Shown here: positions 33,790 through 42,018 of the stretch, in pieces
Numbering within the stretch: position 1 is the stretch's first letter
Layout: each line of letters starts with the position of its first letter
DNA from: an uncultured Muribaculaceae bacterium
GTDB lineage: Bacteria > Bacteroidota > Bacteroidia > Bacteroidales > Muribaculaceae
NCBI GenBank assembly: GCA_910576775.1
Contig: CAJTJV010000001.1
Span: 124,001-188,000, forward strand
DNA: 64,000 bases
Direction of reading: 5' to 3'
Notes under the pieces: model-generated
Database searches by the model: none
What the model saw: the letters and a program-made list of their open reading frames with translations, nothing else
Told to the model about the DNA's origin: nothing
Translations under genes and position numbers: made by a program

Positions 33790-34587
33790 TTATTTAATAG
33801 TTAAGGCGATAACAAGCGATGCGATTACGGACGCCGCGCTCACGATTGTCGATATCACAGAAAGTTTATAGGCGTTGTTCTGATTATAGCGCGCATTGTC
33901 CTGCCTGATTGTATTCGGACTCACATATACATAATCGTTCGGCTGCATATAATAATACGGCGACAGAAGGGTTTCAGCTTTATTTAAATCAAGGCGCTGA
34001 TACTCCCGCTTACCGTCTATTTCTCGGATTACAAGCACATTGCCACGCTCTCCATAAGGAGTTATGTCGCCGGCCTCCGCAAGTGCCTCGAGTATCGTAA
34101 GGCGATTGCCACTCACTTTCACTACTTTTGGAGTCGCAACCTCTCCGGCTACCACAACTGTAAAGTTCGCCATATCTACAAAAACGATAGGGTCTGATAT
34201 ATCTTTGGAAATTTTTGCAATCAGATCGTCGCGAAGCTCTTCAACTGTCATCCCCGCCACCTTCATTCTTCCAAGAACAGGAAAATCGATATATCCGTCA
34301 GTATCGACAAGATAGGTCTGCATTCTCGGTGTGGAACTCTTCATAAGCTCGTCCTTAACTGCCGGATTATATAGTGGCAAAACATAAGGAGCGGATGCCA
34401 ATGGCTGCTCGGAATTGACTGTTATAACAAGTTCGTCATCCGGTTGTATTTTAGGGAGGTAACTATCGGCCGGGATTGTACCGGAATCCTGTAAATCCAT
34501 AAAATATGTCAGATTGTTCTTATGCGAGGAACATGAAACCATGCCGACATATAAAAGTACGAGCAAGACGAGCTGTTTGAAATTCAT
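33790..34587 (-). CDS. Wza-like outer-membrane polysaccharide export lipoprotein
   Basis: This 265-residue protein starts at ATG 34587, with a lipoprotein signal ending MVSC (Cys19). A Poly_export domain follows (IQPDDELVITVNSEQPL, then VDTDGYIDFPVLGRMKV), then an SLBB-type domain (VVVAGEVATPKVVKVSGNR). A C-terminal hydrophobic helix of about 20 residues could span the outer membrane. An upstream extension to 34695 in the same frame would remove the signal peptide and is rejected. It is the first gene of the three-gene export operon. Its usual partner, the Wzc-like gene, follows. Confidence 0.88.
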   Translation of the reverse strand: MNFKQLVLLVLLYVGMVSCSSHKNNLTYFMDLQDSGTIPADSYLPKIQPDDELVITVNSEQPLASAPYVLPLYNPAVKDELMKSSTPRMQTYLVDTDGYIDFPVLGRMKVAGMTVEELRDDLIAKISKDISDPIVFVDMANFTVVVAGEVATPKVVKVSGNRLTILEALAEAGDITPYGERGNVLVIREIDGKREYQRLDLNKAETLLSPYYYMQPNDYVYVSPNTIRQDNARYNQNNAYKLSVISTIVSAASVIASLVIALTIK

Positions 34588-34669
34588 AAACTGATATTTT
34601 GTGATATGACTAAAGCTATAACGCTGCAATTTAAGATTTATTATATATCCGTCTATTAAAAAGCCGGGG

Positions 34670-35215
34670 CTACGAGAAGATGCGGCGCAACTCAAAGAAA
34701 CGCTCCAGAACTCCGGAACCGAACTTTGCCATTGACTCCTCTACTCTCTCCATGCTTTTGCGTTCACCATCTCCACCTTTCGAAAAAAAGCAATCCGCAT
34801 AGCATATCAGCTTCTCGAGCAATGTATCAGGCATATAAGAACGTCCTGCAGGCAAAGGAAGATTTGCCGCGGCAATCTCACTTTCGGAAAGACCGCTGCC
34901 GGTATGACGCTCGGCAACACGGGCATATTTCTCGTCGACGCCGTCATTACGCAACATATCAGCTCCTACAGCTCCGTGACAAAGATAAGGCATGCCGCCA
35001 TGGCAGTCTATGCCGGGAGCATTGGTTGCAATGATTCCTATGTCGTGGAGCATAGCTGCTGCCTCTATTTCGTCATCGACAAGAGGCAGATGCAGACGAC
35101 GTGCAATTGACAGAGCCTCGTCGGCGACAGAACGGCTATGCGACAACAAAATCCCGCGGACTCTGCGTCCGGCGGGATAATGTTTATCAATTATTGTCTG
35201 CCAGTCAGCAGTCAT
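34670..35215 (-). CDS. HD-domain phosphohydrolase
   Basis: This 181-residue protein starts at ATG 35215, whose ATGA overlaps the ilvE stop by 4 bases. The HD motif is AAAMLHDIGII (His57, Asp58), with further potential metal ligands His26 (LLSHSRSV), His73, His80 and His104. It resembles the HDIG hydrolases grouped as MJ1020-like (TIGR00295). The substrate, probably a nucleotide or phosphorylated metabolite, is unknown. Translational coupling to ilvE suggests co-regulation, but the link to branched-chain metabolism is only inferred. Confidence 0.82.
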   Translation of the reverse strand: MTADWQTIIDKHYPAGRRVRGILLSHSRSVADEALSIARRLHLPLVDDEIEAAAMLHDIGIIATNAPGIDCHGGMPYLCHGAVGADMLRNDGVDEKYARVAERHTGSGLSESEIAAANLPLPAGRSYMPDTLLEKLICYADCFFSKGGDGERKSMERVEESMAKFGSGVLERFFELRRIFS

Positions 35216-36234
35216 TCCACCATTGTTATCCATCCGTGCACATCCGGTTCCTCTCCATGGCGGATGGCTTCGAGACGGCGGACGAACTCACTTGTGACAG
35301 GACCCGGCTTGCCGTCCTTGGAGATTATATATTTCTTCCCGGTGTCTATATCGTCGATTTCTCCTATAGGCGAGCACACTGCGGCGGTTCCACAGGCAGC
35401 CGCCTCGCTGACTTGTTCGAGTTCATCGACGGTTATGTGCCGCTCTTCCACCTCCATACCCATCTCGCGGGCAAGAGTCATAAGGCTCATATTTGTTATG
35501 GACGGGAGAATGGAGTCTGATTTAGGAGTGATGTATTTGCCGTCCTTGATAGCAAAGAAATTGGCAGGACCACATTCGTCGAGGTATTTCTTTTCCTTGG
35601 GATCAAGGAAAAGGACGGCAGAGTAGCCCATCTCGTGAGCTTTATGGGTAGCGCCAAGTGATGCCGCATAGTTACCTCCAACTTTCCAACGTCCGGTTCC
35701 GCGGGGTGCCACTCGGTCGTAATCACGCATAATACAGATATTAGTATTGCGGAAACCACCTTTGAAATAAGGGCCTACCGGAGTTACAAGCATCATGAAC
35801 AAATACTCGTCAGCCTCCTTTACCCCAATGCGCGGTGTAAGACCGATTTCAAAAGGACGAATATAGAGCGAGGCTCCGCTGCCATAAGGGGGAATGAAAC
35901 GTTCGTTAAGTTTTACAACCTTTAGACACATTTCCTTGAACAATTCCTCCGGTACCGGCTCCATCAGCAGACCTTTTGCCGATTCCTGAAGGCGTCTGGC
36001 ATTCTCTTCAAGACGGAAAATACGAATCCTGCCGTCTTTGCCACGGAAAGCCTTGAGACCTTCAAAAATCTCCTGTCCGTAATGAAGGCATGTAGCTGCA
36101 ATGTGAATGTTGATTGTCTCGGATTGAGATACTTCAATGGGTCCCCACTGGCCGTTGCGGAATTCACAACGAACGTTATAATCTGTGGGATAATAGCCGA
36201 AGGGGAGATTTCCCCAGTCTATCGTACTGTCCAT
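35212..36234 (-). CDS. ilvE: Branched-chain amino acid aminotransferase
   Basis: This 340-residue class IV aminotransferase is PLP-dependent. The Schiff-base lysine is in GRWKVGGNYAAS, and the phosphate-binding and conserved segment ECGPANFFAI follows. It catalyses the last step of Leu, Ile and Val synthesis and the first of their breakdown. The N-terminus is MDSTIDWGNLPFGYYPTDYN, normal for the longer BCAT type. It is preceded by a -7 element about 30 bases upstream and overlaps the HD gene downstream. Confidence 0.95.
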   Translation of the reverse strand: MDSTIDWGNLPFGYYPTDYNVRCEFRNGQWGPIEVSQSETINIHIAATCLHYGQEIFEGLKAFRGKDGRIRIFRLEENARRLQESAKGLLMEPVPEELFKEMCLKVVKLNERFIPPYGSGASLYIRPFEIGLTPRIGVKEADEYLFMMLVTPVGPYFKGGFRNTNICIMRDYDRVAPRGTGRWKVGGNYAASLGATHKAHEMGYSAVLFLDPKEKKYLDECGPANFFAIKDGKYITPKSDSILPSITNMSLMTLAREMGMEVEERHITVDELEQVSEAAACGTAAVCSPIGEIDDIDTGKKYIISKDGKPGPVTSEFVRRLEAIRHGEEPDVHGWITMVE

Positions 36235-36261
36235 TCTGCGTGCTTATTTTGGTTTTCGATG

Positions 36262-36269
36262 CAAAGGTA
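36262..36269 (-). promoter_or_regulatory. Candidate -7 element of ilvE
   Basis: On the minus strand, TACCTTTG (36269-36262) matches the -7 consensus and would start transcription near 36255, about 20 bases before the ilvE ATG. The -33 element is not a clear TTTG. Confidence 0.5.
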
Positions 36270-36336
36270 TGCAATAAAAAGCACATTTGCCCCGACAAAA
36301 CAATAACAGATGTTAAAAATATCGCACTCTGACGGT

Positions 36337-37302
36337 TCACCAGACCATATCCTTTATTGCGTAACGCGGCCTATGCTTAACTTCAACGAAAATCTTGCCA
36401 ATATATTCCCCCACTATCCCCACTGACATAAGTACAAGACTTCCTATACCCCATATCGAGAGCATTATCGAAGCCCAGCCAGGACTGACCGGGCGGCTTC
36501 CGAAATAAGCCACAAGAACATACACGGCGACACATAATGTCGCCAACAGCGACAACAAGCCTGTATAGAAAATCCAACGCATAGGCTTGGCGGAAAAGGA
36601 GGTTATGCCGTCAATGGAAAGAGCAAGCATCTTCGACAGGGGATATTTCGATTCGCCGGCCACACGCACACCCCGCTCGTATGTTACCACTGAACTGTCA
36701 AGACCTATCTGAGGAACAAGACCGCGCAGAAACATATTCGATTCGCCATAGCCGGATAGAAGCTTGAGGGCCCGGTTACTCATCAGGCGGTAATCGGCAT
36801 GGTCGTAGACAGTCTCGAGTCCCATCTTTTTCTGAAATCCGTAGAATGCATGCGCCGTAGTGCGCTTGAAGAATGTATCCGTCTGACGCGAACTACGAAC
36901 ACCGTATACCACTTCCTTGCCCATACGATAGTCTTCCACCATTTTCACCATCGCCTCCGGATCGTCTTGAAGATCGGCGTCAATGGAGATTGCTGCGTCG
37001 CAACGGTCGATGACTGTCATTAGACCGGAGAGAAGCGCATACTGATGCCCCCTGTTATGCGCGAGAGTGATGCCTTTGACACGCTTGTCCGACTCGTGCA
37101 TTCGGCATATGACGTTCCAGGTATCGTCACGGCTTCCATCGTTGACACATAGAAGATAGCTTTCATTCTGTATTAGTCCTTCTCCGCACATACGCTCCAG
37201 AAGCGACAGCAACACGGGAGCTGATTGCGGAAGTGCCTCGGATTCGTTATAACACGGAATGACAATCGCAAGGACCGGAGCTTCCACGGTATATGGTTCC
37301 AT
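36337..37302 (-). CDS. GT2-family glycosyltransferase, DPM/GtrB-like
   Basis: This 321-residue protein starts at ATG 37302; an in-frame TTG nine bases upstream is less likely. It has an N-terminal GT-A domain (LAIVIPCYNESEALPQS, then DADLQDDPEAM with the DxD-like metal site) and two C-terminal membrane helices (about residues 232-255 and 265-290). This layout matches undecaprenyl-phosphate sugar transferases such as GtrB/ArnC. It probably loads a sugar on a lipid carrier. It lies 33 bases after the EEP hydrolase gene in the rhomboid operon. Confidence 0.88.
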   Translation of the reverse strand: MEPYTVEAPVLAIVIPCYNESEALPQSAPVLLSLLERMCGEGLIQNESYLLCVNDGSRDDTWNVICRMHESDKRVKGITLAHNRGHQYALLSGLMTVIDRCDAAISIDADLQDDPEAMVKMVEDYRMGKEVVYGVRSSRQTDTFFKRTTAHAFYGFQKKMGLETVYDHADYRLMSNRALKLLSGYGESNMFLRGLVPQIGLDSSVVTYERGVRVAGESKYPLSKMLALSIDGITSFSAKPMRWIFYTGLLSLLATLCVAVYVLVAYFGSRPVSPGWASIMLSIWGIGSLVLMSVGIVGEYIGKIFVEVKHRPRYAIKDMVW

Positions 37303-37344
37303 AAATGACAAGTTTGTGTTTTTAAAGTTCGTGCCGCTAATTTA

Positions 37345-38517
37345 CTAATTATTGCCGTTCCCCGCAAGTGCGAATTCCACTTCCAAAGGATAATGGTCCG
37401 ACGAACGGAGACGTCCTTTTTTAAGCCACATAGGCTTCAATGCCCCGCGACTCAGTATATGGTCGATACAGAAATAAAATCTATTGGCGTTATAGGTATG
37501 CATCGGTCCGAAACCGACGCGTGTATAGACATCCCGGAAACCGGCATCCGCGAGAGTATGCACGGCATAACAGTTGGTAACATCATTGAAATCTCCGCAA
37601 ACAATCGCATCCGGCCCACCATAAAGTCTCAGCCAGCGCATAAGCTGCTGAGTCTGTCGCGCACGTCCTACGGCTGCCGTAGCAAGCTTATCGATAAGGC
37701 GATGACGGATATCACCGATAGGTTCGCGATGCAGCCTCGTAAGACCGTGATAAAGTTCCTTGTCGTCGTCGGTGAGGTAATATGAATTGAGATGCACGTT
37801 GAAAATGCCTACAAGACGTCCTGACGGCAACGTCACACGATAAGCTCCGATATCCCCGCCGGCAAAAGAATCGTCATTGGCATTCAAATGAATGGGGTTG
37901 ACCTCAAATTTGCTGAGAAGACACTGACCTTCATTGCTGTGAATGATATTAGGGTATAGGGTGTGAAGACTGTCGATCTGCGCAGTGGTGATTCCTGTTT
38001 TTTCCGATGGAGCGATCAGCAACGCCTCCTGCAGACACACAATATCTGCGTTACACTCCAATATATATGCAAGCGTGGGATTTCCGGCACCATCAGCACT
38101 CTCCCGAGGCATAAACTGGTAGGCATTGTATGTTAAAAGAGTGAATGTTTCAACACCTTCGGGAGCATTGGCTTTCGTTGGATGCAGAGGAAAAAAATCA
38201 AGTAACGGCCCGGCACTAAAAAGAATACCGATGCCGGTTATAAACACTCCTGTACGGGAGAAAAAAACGTCAACAAGCAGAACTGCGATAGCAGCAATAG
38301 CAGCAAAAGGAAAGCACAAAGGCAGAACACCCACCTTGCCGCCGTATTTCAGAGGTGAAAGGTAACCGCCGTACGCAGTGGCAAGCAATGCGACGACAGA
38401 AAGCACGCTAAGGCATATCAGAAAAATATCTAAACATCGGCGCCACGCAGGCCGCTCTGTTCTTTTCTTTTTTACATTGCCACCATGCGTATTTCCGTTA
38501 GCTTTGGCACGCGGCAT
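37345..38517 (-). CDS. Membrane-anchored endonuclease/exonuclease/phosphatase-family protein
   Basis: This 390-residue protein has three N-terminal hydrophobic helices (about residues 28-115) and then an EEP domain with the metal- and phosphate-site motifs TYNAYQF, LQEALLI, CGDFNDVTN and SSDHYPLEVEF. The catalytic domain would face the periplasm if the helices are counted as an odd number. The substrate may be a phospholipid or nucleic acid and cannot be decided. The start overlaps the rhomboid stop by one base (TGATG), so the two are coupled. Confidence 0.85.
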   Translation of the reverse strand: MPRAKANGNTHGGNVKKKRTERPAWRRCLDIFLICLSVLSVVALLATAYGGYLSPLKYGGKVGVLPLCFPFAAIAAIAVLLVDVFFSRTGVFITGIGILFSAGPLLDFFPLHPTKANAPEGVETFTLLTYNAYQFMPRESADGAGNPTLAYILECNADIVCLQEALLIAPSEKTGITTAQIDSLHTLYPNIIHSNEGQCLLSKFEVNPIHLNANDDSFAGGDIGAYRVTLPSGRLVGIFNVHLNSYYLTDDDKELYHGLTRLHREPIGDIRHRLIDKLATAAVGRARQTQQLMRWLRLYGGPDAIVCGDFNDVTNCYAVHTLADAGFRDVYTRVGFGPMHTYNANRFYFCIDHILSRGALKPMWLKKGRLRSSDHYPLEVEFALAGNGNN

Positions 38518-39269
38518 CAGAAGAACCAGTGATTGTTGAACACACCTTTGCGCTTCCAGTAAAGAAGCATCGCAAAACCAAATATCATGCCTCCGAGGTG
38601 TGCGAAATGGGCAACACCATCAGCCGAACCTGAGATACCGTAGACAAGTTCAAGAACGAAATAACCGATAATAAGCCATTTCGCCTTGATGGGAATCGCA
38701 AAATACAGATAGATCGGCAGGTTAGGAAACAAAAATCCGAACGCAAGAAGCACACCATATATAGCACCGGACGCACCAACCATAGGAGTATTGATAAAGG
38801 CATTGAGGCGCCCCATGTCCGGATCAGAATAATTGTAGCCTGATTGAAGTACACTCCAGCCCTCTTCTACAACCATCTTCACAGCCTCAGCAGGGAGAAG
38901 CGATTCCAGATTGTGGATATATATGGCAAAAACACCCATCTGAACCAGCGCAGCACAGATACCACACGATATATAATAGAAAAGAAATCTTGCAGAACCC
39001 ATCGTCATCTCTATGGTACGGCCGAACATAAACAGCGCGAACATATTGAAAAACAGATGCATGAAACCTCCGTGGAGGAACATATATGTAAACAGCTGAT
39101 AGGGCTTGAATGCCGGAGAACTGAAATAATAAAGAGCCATATTGGCATCAAACCAACGATCTGCAGCCGGCATAAGCGACATCACCATAAAAACCAGAAC
39201 ATTGATTATCAGGAGATTCTTTACTACCGGAGGGATATTTGAAAATATAGATTGTCGCTGCTGATACAT
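38517..39269 (-). CDS. Rhomboid-family intramembrane serine protease
   Basis: This 250-residue protein has six or seven helices. The rhomboid features are HGGFMHLFFNMF (His66, His71, Asn75), the catalytic serine 167 in GASGAIYG, and the partner histidine 224 in AHLGGMIFG. It cleaves helices of membrane proteins; the substrate is unknown. A short extra segment of about 35 residues (TM3 to TM4 region) with QSGYNYSDPDM is unusual. The gene is the first of a three-gene run with an EEP hydrolase and a GT2 enzyme. Confidence 0.92.
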   Translation of the reverse strand: MYQQRQSIFSNIPPVVKNLLIINVLVFMVMSLMPAADRWFDANMALYYFSSPAFKPYQLFTYMFLHGGFMHLFFNMFALFMFGRTIEMTMGSARFLFYYISCGICAALVQMGVFAIYIHNLESLLPAEAVKMVVEEGWSVLQSGYNYSDPDMGRLNAFINTPMVGASGAIYGVLLAFGFLFPNLPIYLYFAIPIKAKWLIIGYFVLELVYGISGSADGVAHFAHLGGMIFGFAMLLYWKRKGVFNNHWFF

Positions 39270-39312
39270 TCTTGATTTTATTGGATTTCGAGGAAAATTG
39301 AATGTTGAATGA

Positions 39313-39320
39313 CAAAATTA
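39313..39320 (-). promoter_or_regulatory. Candidate -7 element of the rhomboid operon
   Basis: TAATTTTG on the minus strand (39320-39313) matches the -7 consensus about 45 bases before the rhomboid start. The -33 element is weak. Confidence 0.45.
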
Positions 39321-39420
39321 CACAATTTCCGCCAAAGACGAAAACCATAATTGCCTATTTTTTTCCATTCCTTCACAAGGGAAATTGCCGTCAATGCATC
39401 ACCTCTCTGTCCATCGCGCA

Positions 39421-40155
39421 TTATCGGAAACTCAGGACAGCGGTTACCGGACGGTGGTCGGAAGCAACAGGTTCTGCAACCACCTCTGTTGAAATAATCT
39501 GTGGCTCAACATTTCCAACAGCTATATAATCAATTACCGAGACCGGGGCATTGGCAGGAAATGTCGGAGCCTTGATATCGGAAACAACCGTCAGAAATTC
39601 TCCAAGCGCTTTTAATGTGGCATCACCGGGCTTGGCGTTCCAGTCACCACAGAGAATGAATGGCTTATCTGTCTTTGATATCTCCGCAGCAATCAAAGGC
39701 ACAGAGGCAAGACGGTCGGCCGGAGTCAGCGACAGATGCGTACAGGCAAAAACAAGGTCTTCAAACTCAGCTATGAGTAGCGTACGTTTTTCTTCTGTTC
39801 CGGGCAATGCCACATTATAAATACATAAAGGTTCCTTTTTCGACAGAATACCGATGCCATATTTCCCACCGCTGAACCGTATCGCCGGTCCGAACACATG
39901 GTACATTCCGGATGCATCCGCTATATCGGCAAGAACATATGCCCCCTTGGACCGGACGGTAGCACTATCCACTTCCTGTATCGCCACAAAATCAGGCATT
40001 TCGGCAGCTATCCGCTTACCTATACGTTCATAGTCTGTCATCTTATCGAGACCAATACCGTTATGCACATTATATGTCATAACTTTTACGGGTTCACCGG
40101 CAAATGCCACAAAGCCAAGCAATACAGATAAGAAAGCTATATTGTATTTTCTCAT
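39421..40155 (-). CDS. Secreted endonuclease/exonuclease/phosphatase-family protein
   Basis: This 244-residue protein has a signal peptide ending VAFA (residue 19) and a compact EEP domain: VMTYNVHNGIGLD, VAIQEVDSATV (Glu61), CGDWNAKPGD and the final ASDHRPVTAVL. All catalytic motifs are present. It is likely a periplasmic phosphodiesterase or nuclease. It has its own promoter upstream. The downstream gene, rhomboid, has a separate start region, so it seems monocistronic. Confidence 0.88.
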   Translation of the reverse strand: MRKYNIAFLSVLLGFVAFAGEPVKVMTYNVHNGIGLDKMTDYERIGKRIAAEMPDFVAIQEVDSATVRSKGAYVLADIADASGMYHVFGPAIRFSGGKYGIGILSKKEPLCIYNVALPGTEEKRTLLIAEFEDLVFACTHLSLTPADRLASVPLIAAEISKTDKPFILCGDWNAKPGDATLKALGEFLTVVSDIKAPTFPANAPVSVIDYIAVGNVEPQIISTEVVAEPVASDHRPVTAVLSFR

Positions 40156-40180
40156 ATCAATTTCAATTCATTTTACATGA

Positions 40181-40213
40181 CAAAAATACAAATAAGTCGA
40201 ATACAATACCAAA
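40181..40213 (-). promoter_or_regulatory. Promoter of the secreted EEP gene
   Basis: Minus-strand TTTG (40213-40210) and TATTTTTG (40188-40181) are 21 bases apart, a full match. The transcript should begin near 40174, about 20 bases before the start codon. Confidence 0.7.
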
Positions 40214-40265
40214 CTTATTTGAGTTTTGTTACAATGGAGCCATCTACAACAGATTGAAAACGGAC

Positions 40266-40301
40266 AAAAAAATCGCCGGAATCCTTTGAACTCCGGCGAT
40301 T
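40266..40301 (-). terminator. Intrinsic terminator of the tail-bearing secreted protein gene
   Basis: On the minus strand a perfect 10-base-pair stem (AATCGCCGGA with TCCGGCGATT, 40301-40292 and 40280-40271) with an 11-base loop is followed by a T-run (40272-40266). It lies 22 bases after the stop codon of the gene at 40323-41621. Confidence 0.9.
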
Positions 40302-40322
40302 ATAGTATTATATTATCAGTGA

Positions 40323-41621
40323 TTATTTCACGAGGACTTTGGTTGCCTTGCTACCCTGACGACGGATATAGATACCGCTTTCAGGGTTGGCTACGCGTAC
40401 GCCCTGAAGATTGAAATATTCAACAGGAGCATTGGCATCAACGACAACATCCTCCACTCCGCTTTCGTTCCATCCATCGGGTAGTGTGAGAGTCGAAACC
40501 ATTGCGTTCTTGCTTGAATAAATCTTATTAGGCTCATTGGAATATTTCGTAATAAGCGAGTTGGGCGCAAATGTAATTACATTGCCCTCCATCGTAATAT
40601 TCATATCTTTATACTCGCTTTTGAGGAAATAATCTCTAATCTGCTCTTCATTAAGACCATCGGCATAAAGATTTACAGTATTTACCGACTGAGTTGCAGC
40701 GGTGAATTCCTCACCATTCTTATCCGTACCGGAGACCCCCAAGTCCTGCACACCTACGGTAACATAAGTCGGATCCGCGATATTAATTTCAAGTTCATAA
40801 GACTCATATTCTTCTGGCGACATACCCGGCCAAGCCAGCTTGAATGCTCCCGTCCAGGCGCTGACAATACGAATGTAATTAGGTTCCAGATCATTGCGCT
40901 GAACAAGAACTTGCGATGTCGCTGCCTTAGGTTTTTCCATTATAACGGTCGGCATATAACCGTCCACGAAAGTTGCCATACCGAGATCGGTCCAGGAATC
41001 TTTCACCAGATTGTTTAAAGCACCGGCAAAGAAATAGCCGACAAGTTCACCGCTCGATTTGGCATATGCAGCTATTGCAAGAACCATCTCTTCGTCAATA
41101 GTTCCATTACGGCCATCGAATTTCAGGACATAAGGATCATTAGTAATGGAAAAAGTTTGGCCATCCGGGTTCAACTTGCATATTTCAAGTTTGGCAGTAA
41201 CCGGCACCTTACCCGATGATGTAGTCGCATCAAGTTCGCCCATAACATAAGGAGAGAATGTGAGGGTACCGGCAGCCAAATCAGCATTAGCCTTGACAAT
41301 ATTATTACCCCATATTCCAAGAACTCCGGCATTAAAGGTCTGATCTTCAATCTGCCCGATCTGTACGAAATCCGTATAAGACTTATAGTCTATGCAGTCG
41401 ACATAGCTCCAGTAATAATAGCCATATAATTCTGCAGTGGTTATTTTTGCTGGAACCTTTAGCATTTCGGATGACGGGGTTATGGTGCGTTCAGCTTTCA
41501 GAAGCTCTTTGTCGGCGCGAAGCTCCATAACTCTCGCATCAGCGCTTGATACCACCTTTTCAGCGGCTAAAGCGCTGAATGTGATTGCAGCGGAGAGTGC
41601 AAGTGTGTAAAGTTTTTTCAT
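40323..41621 (-). CDS. Secreted protein of unknown function with type-IX-like sorting tail
   Basis: This 432-residue protein starts at ATG 41621, with a signal peptide cleaved near SALA-AE. The body is beta-rich with no recognised catalytic motif. The last about 45 residues (VEYFNLQGVRVANPESGIYI, then a basic KATKVLVK) match the type A C-terminal sorting domain fold of T9SS cargo. The frame extends upstream to 41669, but that would bury the signal peptide. It has a clear promoter and a terminator and so forms its own unit. The function is unknown. Type-IX export is uncertain because no T9SS gene is in this window. Confidence 0.75.
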   Translation of the reverse strand: MKKLYTLALSAAITFSALAAEKVVSSADARVMELRADKELLKAERTITPSSEMLKVPAKITTAELYGYYYWSYVDCIDYKSYTDFVQIGQIEDQTFNAGVLGIWGNNIVKANADLAAGTLTFSPYVMGELDATTSSGKVPVTAKLEICKLNPDGQTFSITNDPYVLKFDGRNGTIDEEMVLAIAAYAKSSGELVGYFFAGALNNLVKDSWTDLGMATFVDGYMPTVIMEKPKAATSQVLVQRNDLEPNYIRIVSAWTGAFKLAWPGMSPEEYESYELEINIADPTYVTVGVQDLGVSGTDKNGEEFTAATQSVNTVNLYADGLNEEQIRDYFLKSEYKDMNITMEGNVITFAPNSLITKYSNEPNKIYSSKNAMVSTLTLPDGWNESGVEDVVVDANAPVEYFNLQGVRVANPESGIYIRRQGSKATKVLVK

Positions 41622-41718
41622 AAGTTGATTTTTTGATATTAAACAAATCTTCCGCCTCAGCGGAATCAACCTTTAGGGCGGAGTTTTTGAAGCTTTAAAA
41701 TTGTCCCTATTGGTGCAG

Positions 41719-41749
41719 CAAAGTTATAAACAGTTTTGCAAAATGCAAA
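41719..41749 (-). promoter_or_regulatory. Promoter of the tail-bearing secreted protein gene
   Basis: Minus-strand TTTG (41749-41746) and TAACTTTG (41726-41719) are separated by 19 bases, a full -33/-7 match. The leader to ATG 41621 is about 90 bases. The rest of 41670-42018 is AT-rich and holds only this promoter and the divergent ppiD promoter. Confidence 0.75.
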
Positions 41750-41946
41750 ATATTTTTTGAAGAAATTTATTTTTTGCGACAATCTTAGCATAAATAGTAA
41801 CCCAAAGTACATTCATAACATTTTACTCACAACAAAAAACACAACAGGGCGCACACCGATAAAACTTAGAAAATCACCTTTAATATATTTAGGAGAGACA
41901 AAAAACAGCGAAAAAGATATCATTTGCCCTCTTTTTTGTCCCCGAC

Positions 41947-41978
41947 TTTGAGTATCTCGCAAAAAAAACGTATCTTTG
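41947..41978 (+). promoter_or_regulatory. Promoter of the ppiD-like gene
   Basis: TTTG at 41947-41950 and TATCTTTG at 41971-41978 are 20 bases apart, a full consensus match. The transcript should begin near 41985, about 34 bases before ATG 42019. Confidence 0.85.
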
Positions 41979-42018
41979 TGCGCTTTTTATACGAAATATA
42001 TAAACCTCTTATCATACA

